From: Ctenosaura bakeri
Taxonomy: Eukaryota; Chordata; Lepidosauria; Squamata; Iguanidae
Assembly (NCBI GenBank): GCA_948474755.1
Contig: CAOLHI010000646.1
Coordinates: 496,001-560,000, forward strand
Length of the DNA stretch: 64,000 bases
Direction of reading: 5' to 3'
In this document: positions 11,308 to 22,778 of the stretch, piece by piece
Layout: each line of letters starts with the position of its first letter
How positions within the stretch are numbered: the stretch's first letter is position 1
Made by a program: the position numbers and the translations under genes
The notes under the pieces: generated by a model
Told to the model about the DNA's origin: nothing
Database searches by the model: none
The model's input: only the letters and a program-made list of their open reading frames with translations

Positions 11308-12386
11308 AAACTGGGTGACCAGGCCCCATTGACTGCATCCACATTTCGGTGTCGATGCGGTCCCAGCACAAACTTGCGTCAGTCACCGCCAACATCCGAA
11401 ACCGCTCATCATAGTGTAACCATCCCATCCCCGAATACTCTAACTGAGCCCTCCATATGGTATTCAAGTATGCCACCAGGTCGTGTGCCCGTGAAGGGCT
11501 GGCCTTGAGGACCACATCCATGTAAATTAAGTATCCTGAGAGCCAATTAGTCCAGTTCCTCTCTACCTTTCTCTTCTTCAGCTTCTCCCTCTCTCCCGCA
11601 TCCATGTCGTCCTTCTCTTTTTTATCTACATCCCTGTACAGAAGGGAAAACACGTCTACATATTCCCCTTTTTGTATCTTCTCCACTGTGGCTGCATTGA
11701 GGTGGCTGCCAAGACTTCTAGGCTTCCCCCAGCCCGCTGCTCTGCTCCCTCTTCCTTGGCGGACTCCTGCTGCCCCCCTCCTCACCCAGGGAGGCTCCCT
11801 GACACTCTTTGCAGCTCCTTGCTGCCACCTGAACCTGCTGTGCGGAGGTTGCAGTCCCCCGGGGGGGCAGGGTGGATACGAAGCCCTCTGGCGGGCCCCA
11901 GACCATGTTTCCTGGCGGTGCTCGAACTTCCCAGGGGCCCGCTACCCATGGAGTGCCACTTTCAGGTGTGATGTACTCACCAGCCGTCTCTGCTACCGCC
12001 TCTATTTCCTCCGGGGGTCCTGTCGTCGAACAGCCAGGTTGCGACGCGGATGAACTCTCTCCCTCGCCCCATTGCCATTCAAGGGCACCTAGTCTAGCCA
12101 CAAGCCGGTCAAAGTCACATGTTTTAACAGCAATAGTTCCATCCCCCCTTCTACCTTGGCTGGACGCCCGACAGCCTCTCTCAATGGCATCTAACTTGTC
12201 AAAAAGGTGTGCCACCCTGCTGGACCCCTCTTCTAAGGATGCTGTCGATGAACACGGGGCCACCGCAGTCTTGGCCGTCCTTGGCCTCTTGTTAGGAGTG
12301 GCCCCCTTGCTCACGGCCGCCCTTTTTGCCGGTGCGGCCTTCTTGGGCGGCTGTTTGCCTTTAGTGGCAGCCCGTTTGGAGGGCAT
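11012..12386 (-). pseudogene. Gag-like protein of the Ngaro-type element, one frameshift
   Basis: The ATG at 12,386 opens 222 codons with a strongly basic, Lys/Ala/Pro-rich N-terminus (MPSKRAATKGKQPPKKAAPA) and an SPPRKR nuclear-signal-like stretch near the end. At a run of five C on the plus strand (11,726-11,730) the useful frame changes. The second part (257 codons, 11,785 to 11,012) has a conserved-looking core with YLIYMDVVLK and LVAYLNTIWRAQ, then a CCCH zinc motif (Cys193, Cys202, Cys207, His211) and a CCHC-like knuckle (Cys213, Cys216, His220, Cys225). These would bind the element RNA. The tail overlaps the start of the RT frame. Confidence 0.8.
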
Positions 12387-12952
12387 GGTGCAGCCAGATG
12401 CCTGGGCCCTTTATCTGTTAGGGTGGGAACCTGGGGCTGGCGTCTTTGTTGCCTCAAGTTGTTTTTTTTGTTTTTTGTTTTTGTTTTGTTTTTTACTTAT
12501 TTTTTATATGTGTGAGGGAGGATGGATGCTGCGGGCCCCTGCCAGTGCCCGCCGCCCACCCTCCCTGGTACCTGGGGGGGCCGCCGTAGGAAGTGGGGGG
12601 GCGATACAACAACCCCAATCCTACCCAGGGGACTCAGCTACGCCGCCCTACCGCCTCCCTAGGGGGCTGTGTCTCAGATGCCCACCCACCCTATGTTCCG
12701 CAGGGGGAGGGAGCGAACGCGCCGTAGGAACAGAGAGGATACAAGGAGGGGAGGGGCTGATGCCACACCCCAAAGGCCCGCTGCAGGGAGGGGAGGGGTA
12801 GATGCAAAAAAAAAAAACTGGAAGGCCCGCTGCAGCCCCGACAGGCTCCCCACGTTCCCGTGGGGGGGAGGTTGGATGTAAAACCCTAAAGGCCCGCTGC
12901 AGCCAAGACAAGCTGCAGCCGAGATGAGGTTGCCACTAGGTGCCTTTAGAGG
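12387..12952 (-). other. Leader between promoter region and gag
   Basis: On the minus strand this begins with short GC-rich repeats carrying AAGGCCCGCTGCAG (seen at about 12,774, 12,823 and 12,889), then an A-rich tract (A/CAAAA, complement of 12,457-12,511), and ends at the gag ATG. The plus frame of 309 codons across it is antisense to gag and reflects GC bias, not a gene. Confidence 0.55.
12501..12508 (-). promoter_or_regulatory. TATA-like box upstream of gag
   Basis: TATAAAAA on the minus strand, about 115 bases before the gag ATG and just downstream of the GC-rich repeats. It sits in an A-rich tract, so it could be chance. A second weaker candidate, TATTTA, lies near 13,878-13,883 in the outer leader. 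Confidence 0.35.
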
Positions 12953-13395
12953 CCTGTTGCTCCCCTCCTCCCACGCTCCCCATAGGGGCGCCCCACCCGG
13001 CAGGCGAGGAGGCCGGCCTGCTGTATTGTCCGCGGCCTGCCCGCTCCGGGCGGCAGCAGCACCTAGGTTGCTGCGCGGCCTGCCCTCTCACGTCGGCGGC
13101 GGCCCCAAACACGGGGGGGCAACTCAAAAAGGCCCACTATGGCGAAACAGATTCCCCGAGTTGCAGGCGAGGACGCCTGTTGCTCCCCTCCTCCCACGCT
13201 CCCCATAGGGACGCCCCACCCGGCAGGTGAGGAGGCTGGCCTGCTGGATCCTCCGCGGCCTACCCGCTACGGGTGGCGGCGGCGCTTCCGTGAAAGGCCC
13301 GGCAACCCAGGCTCCCGCGCGGCCCGCCCGCTCGCGTTGGCGGCGGCCCCGAACAAGGCCCAACGCAGCCGCAACAGGCACCCCGAGTTCCCACG
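12953..13395 (-). repeat. Diverged 223-base tandem repeat in the GC-rich leader
   Basis: The sequence from CCTGTTGCTCCCCTCCTCCC at 12,953 recurs at 13,176, an offset of 223 bases, and the similarity runs on through CCCCACCCGGCAGG, GAGGAGGC and a GCGTTGGCGGCGGCCCC-type end. The second copy carries insertions. Repeated promoter/enhancer-like leaders occur in many retrotransposons; that role here is inference. Confidence 0.75.
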
Positions 13396-13995
13396 TGGCG
13401 AGGGAACGGCTCTCCCGGCAGGCCAAAGGGGCCAAAGGCCGAGTCCAGACCACCCTACCTCTCTTCCCCCCAGGCCACGGGACGGTGCCAAAGAGGCCGC
13501 AAAAATGCCTCCCCTGCCCGCAAACACCCCGGCCCTAGCCGCTCGATACCCTGCCGCGGCAGCTGCGCAAAGCTGCCGCAGGCCTACCCGAGCGGCCGCT
13601 GAGGCGGCCGCTGGATCCTCCTCATCCCAGGCGAGCTGCCCACCCAGCCGCAGCCCCAGAAGCCGAGAAGCCGCAAAGGCACCGAAGCTGGCCGAAAAGC
13701 CGCCCAACACCGTCCCACGCCGAGTCCGCTGCGAAGGCCGGGCTGTCCCTGGGTCCGGCGAAGAAGCAGGAGGAACGACCGCTGAGGGCCACCTGGGGCA
13801 AGAAAACAGCGTAAGGACGTCCTCCTGCTTCGTCGCCTTGAACCAGCACGAGTGGCCGCCGAGGAGGCGGGGCGGGCCCTAAATACCGTGCCCAGCCACG
13901 CCTCCTCCCATCGGCCACCGCGACGCAATCTCGCATCGCGGGAGGGCAGCAAAGGCCGTCCCCCCCCCCCATCCGCAATGCTCGGGCGGTGTGGG
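13396..13995 (-). other. Outer 5' end of the Ngaro-type element
   Basis: Extremely GC- and CpG-rich sequence, a candidate CpG island. The 247-codon plus frame and the overlapping minus frames are low-complexity Ala/Pro/Arg-rich products of base bias. A C run at 13,960-13,970 precedes the junction with AT-rich DNA near 13,995. Confidence 0.5.
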
Positions 13996-14145
13996 ACGAA
14001 TTACCTATTTTTTCTTTTCTTTTCTTTTTTTTTCTTTATCATTTTATATAGTATACGGTGTGGTTGGGAATGACTGAAGAATAGTTGTAAGTGATTAGTT
14101 ATGGTATGTTGGAGAACCTCTTAAATTGTAAACTCCTTTGTAAAT

Positions 14146-14272
14146 TTTTCTTCTATTTTCTGTATTCTCTCTTTTCTCTTCTTTTCTTATTTCTTTTTCC
14201 TTCTGTCCTTCCTTTCCTTCCTTCCTTCCTTTTTTCCTTCTCTTCTGCTCTTTCTCTATCCTTTACTCTTTT
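14146..14272. repeat. Polypyrimidine tract
   Basis: About 125 bases of nearly pure C/T with TTCC and CTTTT words. A T-rich CTTTT run (14,009-14,038) also lies directly at the outer edge of the Ngaro-type element. Confidence 0.8.
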
Positions 14273-16923
14273 TTAATGTTTAATCTTGATGGTAATAAAT
14301 ATACTATATTACTTTTATGTTACTTTTCAAGTTGAAAATTAAGAAATAATAAAAAGTATGTTTTTACATTAAACAGTATGGATATGGGCCTACGACCTGC
14401 TTCACCGTGGAATAGAGGTAGTTCAGCAGAGAAAGGGCAATCATGAGGACACGGAAGAGGATCAGAGCTGCAAAAAAACAGCCTTGGATCAGAATCACAT
14501 TTTGCTCACATAGAAATGATGTCCTGAAGCCTCATTGGACCAGTTTGCTGGAGTTTTAATAATAAGAAGCCAGAAATGCTATTGTTATTCTGCTGCAGTT
14601 TGATCCTACCTCAGCACAATAGCTTCCATCAAGAGTATAGCTGAACAAAATAAATGTTATTGGGTAAACAAAATATTCATAAATTTTTCCCAATTTGTGA
14701 AAACTATAAAAAGTGTGAAAGCTCTTATAATCTTGTCTAGTAGAGAAAAAAAATTGTGTGTGTTTGTCTTCATGTATGAGAATGAACTAATTGAAGATTA
14801 TATGTCTTTCAGTCATTGTCTGCTTGTTTGTGGGGTTTTTTGTTTGTTTGTTTTGGTAGGTGAGAAGATAAAGAAAGGCTGGTCCTGTAGCTATTTATAT
14901 TTATTCCAATTTGCATGCTTAAGGTTTCCTTTTAAAAAAATCATGACATAAACTTTACACTTATTAAAGGAAGAAGTAAACTCAGTCCTAAATCTTTTCC
15001 TAGGATGAGAGAGTGTAAAAGCAAAAATAACACAGATGTATTTTATACATTCCATTGGAAATTTTTAAAAAAATGCATTTTAAAAGCAAATAGTTGGGAT
15101 TACATATTTGATTGATTGATCTCTAGGCTGCCTACGTAGTTGACTACAAATTAGCCTGAACAGGTTATGCTTACATTAAAATTAATTTTTAAATAATGGC
15201 TCTCCTTTCCCCTTTCAAGCTACCTAATGTTTATTCAGTTTGAAATATGGATTTTCCACAAATCTGATATAAAAAGTAGCCATTTATTTGTGCAACTTTA
15301 ATTTATAATAGTCATTCTTTAAAAACTTCACTTTCGCTATTTGAATATTGATTTTATGATAAACGATTATGTGGCTTTATTCAAACATCTAATAACATCT
15401 GTCACCACTTATTATAACCAATTTACTCTGATGTCAATACTATACACACCAATTTCACTTGGGCCCCAAACCACAAACACTTAAGCCCCTGCTTAATGTT
15501 TAACTAATGCTTAATATTGACACTGTGGCTTCTATTCAAGACCATATGCAATATCACCTGAATTTAGGAGAAAGGACATATAAAAATGATATAATATGTG
15601 AAGGATGAACAAATGTCATTCCATTGGAAACCATAATGAGTGACAGCTTCCTGTTTTATCTGCAAAACTTATATAAATATATCTTCATAAATGATATCAT
15701 ACTTATGTTGCATATTGTATGCAGACACAATAGTCATGCTAGGAAAACATCTAATGTGAAATGACTGTTTTCAACATAGAAGTATTAACCAAAAATTGAT
15801 ATTTTATCAGGGTCAGACCTTAGGCCATCAGGTTCTTGGACCTGAAAGGTATTCTGACAGTCAAGTCAAAAGTACGTCGTAGTCCAAAACAAAAGACACT
15901 GGATACTAAATCAGACCAAGAAGCATTAGAAAGACCAGAAACAGGAGCATAGCCAATACCCAAGGCAGAAATTGGGAAGACAGAGCATATGGCAGTAAAG
16001 ATAGTTTGGACTAGAGAGCAGACATAGAAACTAGAATTGTATTGTAAGGGGTATGTTGGAAGTAGAAAAATATGCAACCCCCATTAGCAAATTACTGTGT
16101 ACCAAAGTGGAACAACAGAGGTATAAATATGTAGTTATGGTTTCCTAGAGCAGTCCCTCCTTTTCTTATCTACCCTGTTGCCTCCTTACTACCAGCTGAA
16201 GTTCTCAGGCTTGACTTTACTTCCTCCCCATATACTTCATCTATTTTCTCTTAATCATGTAGTCAGTGGCATCACAGTACATCTTTTTCTCTTTTCTTCA
16301 ACTATATAGGGTTAACTGGGAGGAAAATCCTTCTTCACTGAGGATAGTTTTTCATGGCTGAGTCCAAACATAATTTTCCCTATAGCCTAACATTGTCAAC
16401 CTTGATTGGTGCCTTTAGTCAGATGGCAATATTCAAGCAGCGTAGTACTACAAGTTATGGAACATCAATGAACCATAAACCTCAGTTCCCTAGGCATGCA
16501 GTAACACCTGAAAGCTGGTGCAATAGGAGGTAACATGCTAGAACTTAATTGTTAAAAGGTCTTATTTAGCCCCACACTTAATCCCAGTGTAATATCCTCT
16601 CTCTACAGTTCTCTTTTGGTATTATGAGCATGACTCCAAGAATTGTTTTACATTGCCCATTTTTTTCCAGAATGAAATGGAGGTGTTTGTTTTTTAAAAC
16701 TACATTAGGAAATGGAGAAGTCAAGCTCTTTGCCAAGAAACTTCCTTTTGTAATAGCTTTCTTTAGCATCAAAAATTAGCAGCACCTAAAAGTTTACAAC
16801 CCCTGCAACTTCCTTTTTTTAAAAAAATATTGATGAATTCTATTTACCTGTTTAAACGTTTCCCAGTGAAATCAATAGAACATTAAAATGCTTAACTTTG
16901 GCTGGACTATGTCTCACCCTTAA

Positions 16924-16941
16924 AGAGAGAGAGAGAGAGAG
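16924..16941. repeat. (GA)n microsatellite
   Basis: Nine GA dinucleotides. Confidence 0.8.
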
Positions 16942-19900
16942 AAACCCAGGAAAAGTACTATTCGTTTAGCAATCCCTCTGTTTTGTTCATGAAACTCAAC
17001 AATATAAGCAAACTTTCTGCTGATTTAATGAAGCTGGAAACTTTTCATTGATAAGCTATCACCTGAAATCAAAGGCTATGCCTAACTAATGTTACCGTAG
17101 TCTAGATCAGCTTTATTATGCTTGTATGCTGGAAACCATTCTGATAAATTGCTGAGTGGTGTGTTTGAAAATGCTTGTTATTTTCTGGTTTCACTACCAA
17201 TTTTTTGTGGCTTTGATTTAGTTTAGTTCTGGTCTACCTAACCTCATGAGTTAGCAGCTCAAAAATATATCAGAGAGGGACCTCAGTAAGTCGCTCAGCC
17301 ATGATATAATTTAGCCTCGCTAAGAACCACTGCCATACGAAAATCAAATCCCTGTGATGGTCAAGCTATCTGTCTAGAAGGTAGAAACAGTACTTATCCA
17401 GTTCAGTGATAAAAGGTCAGAGATAATCATCTGCTTCTATATTCTTAATGGAAAAATGTGCCTCAAAGGGTAGAGGGTTGCAATCCAAAAGGTTTTTATC
17501 ATACTGGCCACGTTATTCATACCACATCACTTATGAAATCCTTTATTCCAGTCATAGGCATCTGCTGTGCTTTGTAAAATAATCTCTCCATCCTGCCTTC
17601 TGTATACTGTGCTAGTTTTTATGATTATTAAATTGTGTAGAGCAGCGTTACCACCCCTAAGGAATGCCTTTATTATACCATTTAAAAACATCTTAATAAA
17701 CTAGATGAGAATTCCTCCTAAAGAGGAAGAGTTAGGTTTTTTAAAAAAGTAAATATGGAAAAAAGTTGAGTATTAGTATACAGGGAGAAAGTAAGATTGA
17801 TGATCTGACAAAACATTAATTAAAAAAAGAATGTTGCCAAGACTTACTTGTATAATTCAACCACACATAATTCAGAGGCAAAATTAATTTACTTCTCCTT
17901 ATTTGACAACAGAGCAACTTTCTATTGATTATGCTTTTTTTTTCACCAGTAGTACAAATAAGATATATTTAAACTGTCCAGTAAGAAATGGTGCTATTGA
18001 AGCTCTGTGCTTGGAATTTAAATTTCAACAGCTCCACAGAGATGGCAGAAAAATTGACTCTCCAAAGAAACAATTTTGCAGAGGATTGGTGGACCAGTTT
18101 GCAAACATAGAATCTGAATTGCTTTAATTAAAGGAAATAAAATAATTGGCATTGTTTTCTTCTGAGTAATTTGCAATGTCCCTCTGCCTAGGAAACCCTG
18201 AATATTTTATATTAAATGATTTATTGCAATATGTACTTGTGTCAAGGAATATTTTGTGTTACATTTACTTGCTAATTGGAAGCAATTTTGAACATGAAAT
18301 ATTATTACATCTTCAAATGCCAAGTGTATACACATAATCCTCACAAACTCTCTGATAATTACATTACATAGTGCCTGTAGACAATACACTTTACAGTATG
18401 TTTCCACAGAAATTTTTTACTTACACTTCCTGGCAAATGGTCTAGTAATCTTTAAATCTCCCTTGAAAATAAAGTATATTCTTTTCTAGGCAATAAGAAA
18501 CAGTGAACACAGCTTTGAGTATTTTTTTGCAGGATAAATTATTATAATGCAAAACAGTCTGTAATGCCTGCAAATTCATGACCCAGCAAGACTGCAATAA
18601 GATTTGGATCTTCAAGTTTTTCTTATGTTGATCAAAGTTGTTTTAGCCACTTCCATTTCAGTGTCTCTATCTGCTAAGCATCCAAGATATTTTTTTCCCC
18701 TGATCCTAAAGCCTTTAAGAGTAGAAGAAGGAGCTGGGTTACAGTCTGATGTAGAGGGTGGCTGGAGAAAAGTAGCTATGCTAAGTTAAAATCCAATTAA
18801 CTAACTGCAATATAGTTCAGATAGCCATGTGACCCCTGATGAGGGTATTAAATGGCTACACCTAAAAGCACATAAACCATTAATAGGATTATGCCCTTGA
18901 ACTGCAGCTCCCATAATTGTCCTGTTATTGGCCTTTTGAAAAACTTTGATGGATATGGATCTGTTGGAGACAGTAACTGTACATCTCCGTACACTCTGTC
19001 CACAAATTCAACTTAATCAAATTGAAACAAATATATCAAAATTGGATATGTGGTTGCTTCAATTACCTCATTAGAATCTAGCCTGGAGTTGACACAAACA
19101 ATTTCAACAGTAAAGTATTTTAGAAATTCATCACATCAGATTTTGAAGCTTTCCTCCTCACTACTCTGTGTCTAGGATGCCACAACTTCTTAACTATCTA
19201 AAACAACCCTGCTGGACATTGTCGAACTTCTTCACTCTCTCTCCCACAGTAGGTCCTAAAGTAGGTTCTAATCCATGTTAGACTGGATGCATCCTGAGTC
19301 TTTCTCCTTCAGCATTCTAGTCATTTATCCAAGTGTTTCCATTTTTCTGACTTCTTCAGACAACCAAGAAGTGTGTGTTCTGTTTCCAGGTAGAAGGCAC
19401 CTGAAAGTGAACAATTCAACTAATTGGGTCATCTCTCCACACATCACCTAGAGCATCAATAGAATCACCAGCTCTAGACATTGGAAAATCCTGTGGAATT
19501 TATTAGTATGGGAGAAAGACCCATTTTGCTATTTGTGTTACAAAACAAGAGTTTCACAAAATCCAAATCTTGTTAGGCGTTGATCTACTCAAACACAATA
19601 GTTCTGTTGAACCTTCGTATCTTTGCTAGCAAAAACAGGATTGAGAGTATGGTCTGCCATATCAGTACAACCAGATATTTATACAGGAGATGTCCACAGT
19701 TGTTGTGGAAGCTGTGAAATCTTGAAACATTCTTAAGGATGGAGCTCATTATGGATGTTAAAATTCTACAACACAGTCAATTGGACAGAAATTAAACACC
19801 CTCTAAGATCACCTCCAGCACCTCAGGCAGGAAGTAGGCTATAGTTGGGCAGCAAGGATGGGAATACCAATGGAATCACAGCTGTGTCTTTCTATCCTGT

Positions 19901-20651
19901 CACCAGATATACACACTGAAGTCTTGAATATTGCTGGACAGCCATGATTGATGTTATATGAATCATTTTAACTCTACCTCCTTGCCCATAAGAAATTTCC
20001 TGCTGCAGTGACCAAAAACCTAGGGTCAAATTGACTTTACCATCCTTTCACAATCAAGTTTTAGATGTCATGCCATCTTATTCATCAAGGGTCAAGTCTC
20101 AGATCAGAGCAGTTCCAAGTCACTGACATGGTGTTAAGTAGCAACAGTTTTGATGCAATGGAATTCCACTATATTAATAATATGTTGGCTGAAAATTAAC
20201 CAGAAAGTAGAACTGTCAAAAGATTTTTCTCCAGCTCTTCAACAGGCTTGTTCCACTTTCAACACCATACTTGCTGTTGCCAATTAAAATTGAAATAGCA
20301 AGATTTTTCCCTCCTTTCCTATATAAAGAGATGCCTAGATCATTCAAAGGCATCCTCAGGGGTAATCTAAAACTAAAGTGCTTGTACCTTACTTAGCCAA
20401 ACCACAGTAAAACTACAGACGGAACTGAGACAGAGGGAAACAAATACCAACTAGAGCTGAGTCACTGAAAAGTCACCTCCCTTCTGCTCTAAAGTCTCAG
20501 AATTTCTTATTTGACTCAGGAACTTCAGCCACCCAACTATGGCTTGTCCCTTTACTATTACCTACTGCCTATTGCTGCTATCCACAGCCAGTAGGTTTTC
20601 AACCGCTCAACTGTGGAGACAGCCACTAAAGGCTTAGCCATGTCATAAATG

Positions 20652-20830
20652 CTAGGGCCCTTTCATAGTTCCAGTTATAGCACTGTGGCTCCACTTTAAC
20701 TGCCATAGACTGCATCCAATGGAATCCTAGGATTTTTAGTGTGGTTAGGCACTACAACTCTCTAGCTAAGAATTCCAAGAGTCCCTCCTTAAACTGCAAA
20801 GCTCAGTTATAGTGCTGTAATTAACTAGTA
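20652..20830. repeat. Palindromic MITE family A, degenerate copy
   Basis: Starts AGGGCCCTTTCATAGTTCC, has GTTATAGCACTGTGGCTCC, CTCCACTTTAACTGCC, a CAATGGAATCCTAGGATTT block, and ends with an inverted TTATAGTGCTG. It matches the layout of the better copies at 39.1, 44.0 and 47.3 kb. Non-coding; ends approximate. Confidence 0.6.
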
Positions 20831-21390
20831 TGTAAGGCTCGTGTGATGGGGCTTGCTCTTCTTTGACAATCTCCTTTCTTTAATTTGGATAACAACATAC
20901 CTGGGGAAGGGGGATAAGTATAATGGCAGCTGGTCTTTGTCTCATCTTCCTACATAAGACCTGTGGCTGTGCTCCTCCTTTAGGCAAACACTTACCACTT
21001 CTGGTCATTCCAATGTTTTCTTCATATCAAGAATAAGATGGACCCAGTCCAGAGATGTTTGTCCTTTCTTTGTGGTGTTGGTGACATTCTTGATTTTTTT
21101 TATTTTTTGTTTGTTCTTACATTTAGGTATTTTATGGACCAAGTGTTGGGTTTTAGGTTCAAAGATTTGTTTGAAAAAACTTTTAAGACTGTCTTTCAGA
21201 TACCTGGTTAGCTTTTGCAGCCTACACATATGCATACACACATGCACACACACAAGCACACACATACTTGCATTATTTTCTTTTGACCTTTTCTGCTCTT
21301 TTAACTGTTGTGTTTAATATGTTTTTAATCTATTTAAATTATTTTGCTGTTTGCATATGAAATTATTTTAAAATGTTTATATTCTTTTAA
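20831..21390. other. No recognised feature
   Basis: AT-rich, with a CACACA-rich patch at 21,235-21,265. The plus and minus frames of about 80 codons across it are not gene-like. Confidence 0.45.
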
Positions 21391-21879
21391 TTAGGAACGG
21401 GATGAATCAAGAATTTTCCAAATTTGAATCCGGATCCGAATACCTGGAAGTTCTGGGAATCCACAAATCTCATGAATCTTGAATTTTTCAAATCCTTTTT
21501 TTTTTTAAAGGGTTTTAAAAACAAGAGAAAGAAACCACTTCTATTGAAAAGTGTTTTTGAAGCAGAATTTGACATCTTTATTTAATGAAAAACAAATTAG
21601 ATAATAGTTTTTAGTTCAGGAAAACATACTCATACTTCTTATTAAGAAGATACAAATGCAATTGACATGCTCATCTACTTCATGAAATACATAACTCTCA
21701 ACTCAAAAGAATAGAGATTATTACCTTGCAGAGAGAGGCAGCCATGTGGACTTGCAGCAGGAGTGGACATAGGCAGCCGCAGTGGATAGGGGCAGCTTTG
21801 CTCAGATAGCCGGCCTCCCCTCCTGGGGCAATCTTGGGAGAGTGCCTAACCTACCCTGCAACCACCACCCAGAAGGGAT

Positions 21880-22778
21880 AGAATCATAGAATCATAGAAA
21901 TGTAGAGTTGGAAGAGACCACACGGGCCATCCAGTCCAACTCCCTGTCATGCAGGAACACCCTCAAAGCACTCCCGACAGATGGCCATCAAGCCTCTGCT
22001 TAAAAACCTCCAAGGTAGGAGACTCCACTACTCTCCGAGGCAGCAGATTCCACTGCCGGACAGCCCTGACTGTCAGGAAGTTCTTCCTGAGGTTCAGGTG
22101 GAATCTCCTTTCCTGCAGCTTGAATCCATTGCTCCTTGTCCTGGTTTCTGGAGCAGCAGAAAACAAGCCCCCTCCTTCCTCTACGTGGCATCCCTTCAAA
22201 TATTTAAACATGGCTATCATGTCCCCTCTTAACCTCCTTTTCTGCAGACTAAACATACCCAGCTCTCTCAGTCTATCCTCATAGGGCATGTTTTCCAGGC
22301 CTCTCACCATTTTGGTCACCCTCCTCTGGACTTGCTCCAGCTTGTCAATATCCTTCTTGAATTGGGGTGCCCAGAACTGGACACAGTATTCAAGATGGGG
22401 TCTAACCAAAGCAGAGTAGAGTGGTACCAGTACCTCCCTCGATCTAGACACCATACTCCTGTTGATGCAGCCGAGAATTGCATTGGCTTTCTTGGCTGCC
22501 ACATCACACTGCTGACTCATGTTCAGCTTGTGGTCTATGAAGACTCCTAGATCCCTTTCACACGTACTGCTATCCAGCCACGTGTCCCCCATCCTATATT
22601 TCTGTATTCCATTATTTCTGCCTAAGTGTAGGACCTTACATTTCTCTCTGTTGAATTTCATTTTGTTCGCCCTGGCCCAGCTCTCCAATCTATCCAGGTC
22701 ATTTTGAATTTTGATCCTGTCCTCTGGCATATTAGCAACCCCTCCCAATTTGGTGTCATCTGCAAATTTGATGATGAC
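21880..22778 (-). mobile_element. CR1 LINE, 5'-truncated, 3' end intact
   Basis: The 3' terminus reads (minus strand) CCAACTCTACATTTCTATGA followed by a second TTCTATGATTCTA repeat, the hallmark short 3' repeat of CR1. The same AGGGAT occurs on both sides (21,874-21,879 and 22,779-22,784), a likely target duplication. About 900 bases remain of a full-length element of several kb. Confidence 0.88.
21963..22748 (-). pseudogene. CR1 ORF2 C-terminal fragment (261 codons, uninterrupted)
   Basis: Open frame starting inside RT after the active-site loop: [94 protein letters not shown] and a C-terminal [20 protein letters not shown]. These are the conserved thumb and C-terminal segments of CR1 reverse transcriptase. 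The catalytic palm is missing through 5' truncation, so it is inactive. The absence of stops marks it as one of the younger CR1 copies here. Confidence 0.88.

Larger units (their letters stand above)
7505..13995 (-). mobile_element. Ngaro-type (DIRS-order) tyrosine-recombinase retrotransposon, near full length
   Basis: On the minus strand the order is leader, gag, RT/RNase H, tyrosine recombinase, SGNH hydrolase, 3' untranslated region. This is the arrangement of Ngaro elements of animals: gag and RT with a tyrosine recombinase instead of a DDE integrase, no methyltransferase of the DIRS1 group, and in vertebrates often a hydrolase frame. The whole block is strongly GC-rich against AT-rich flanks. 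The ends given are judged from this composition change and are approximate. I could not find the split direct repeats expected at Ngaro ends, nor LTRs. Three frames are shifted while RT/RNase H is uninterrupted, so the copy is defective but not old compared with the LINEs here. Confidence 0.85.
13996..20651. other. Long AT-rich stretch with few recognised repeats
   Basis: About 6.6 kb without a supportable gene or identifiable interspersed repeat, apart from pyrimidine and GA tracts. The longest frames (84-85 codons) match no domain I know. The part from about 18,900 to 20,400 is less AT-rich and might hide an ancient unrecognised element, but I could not read a protein in any frame. Confidence 0.4.

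Noticed and set aside
11872..12801. A 309-codon plus-strand frame
   Set aside because: It lies antisense to gag and its leader in very GC-rich DNA, has no domain, and stops are rare there by composition.
13139..13882. A 247-codon plus-strand Ala/Pro/Arg-rich frame
   Set aside because: Low-complexity product of CpG-rich leader repeats; overlapping frames on both strands are equally open.
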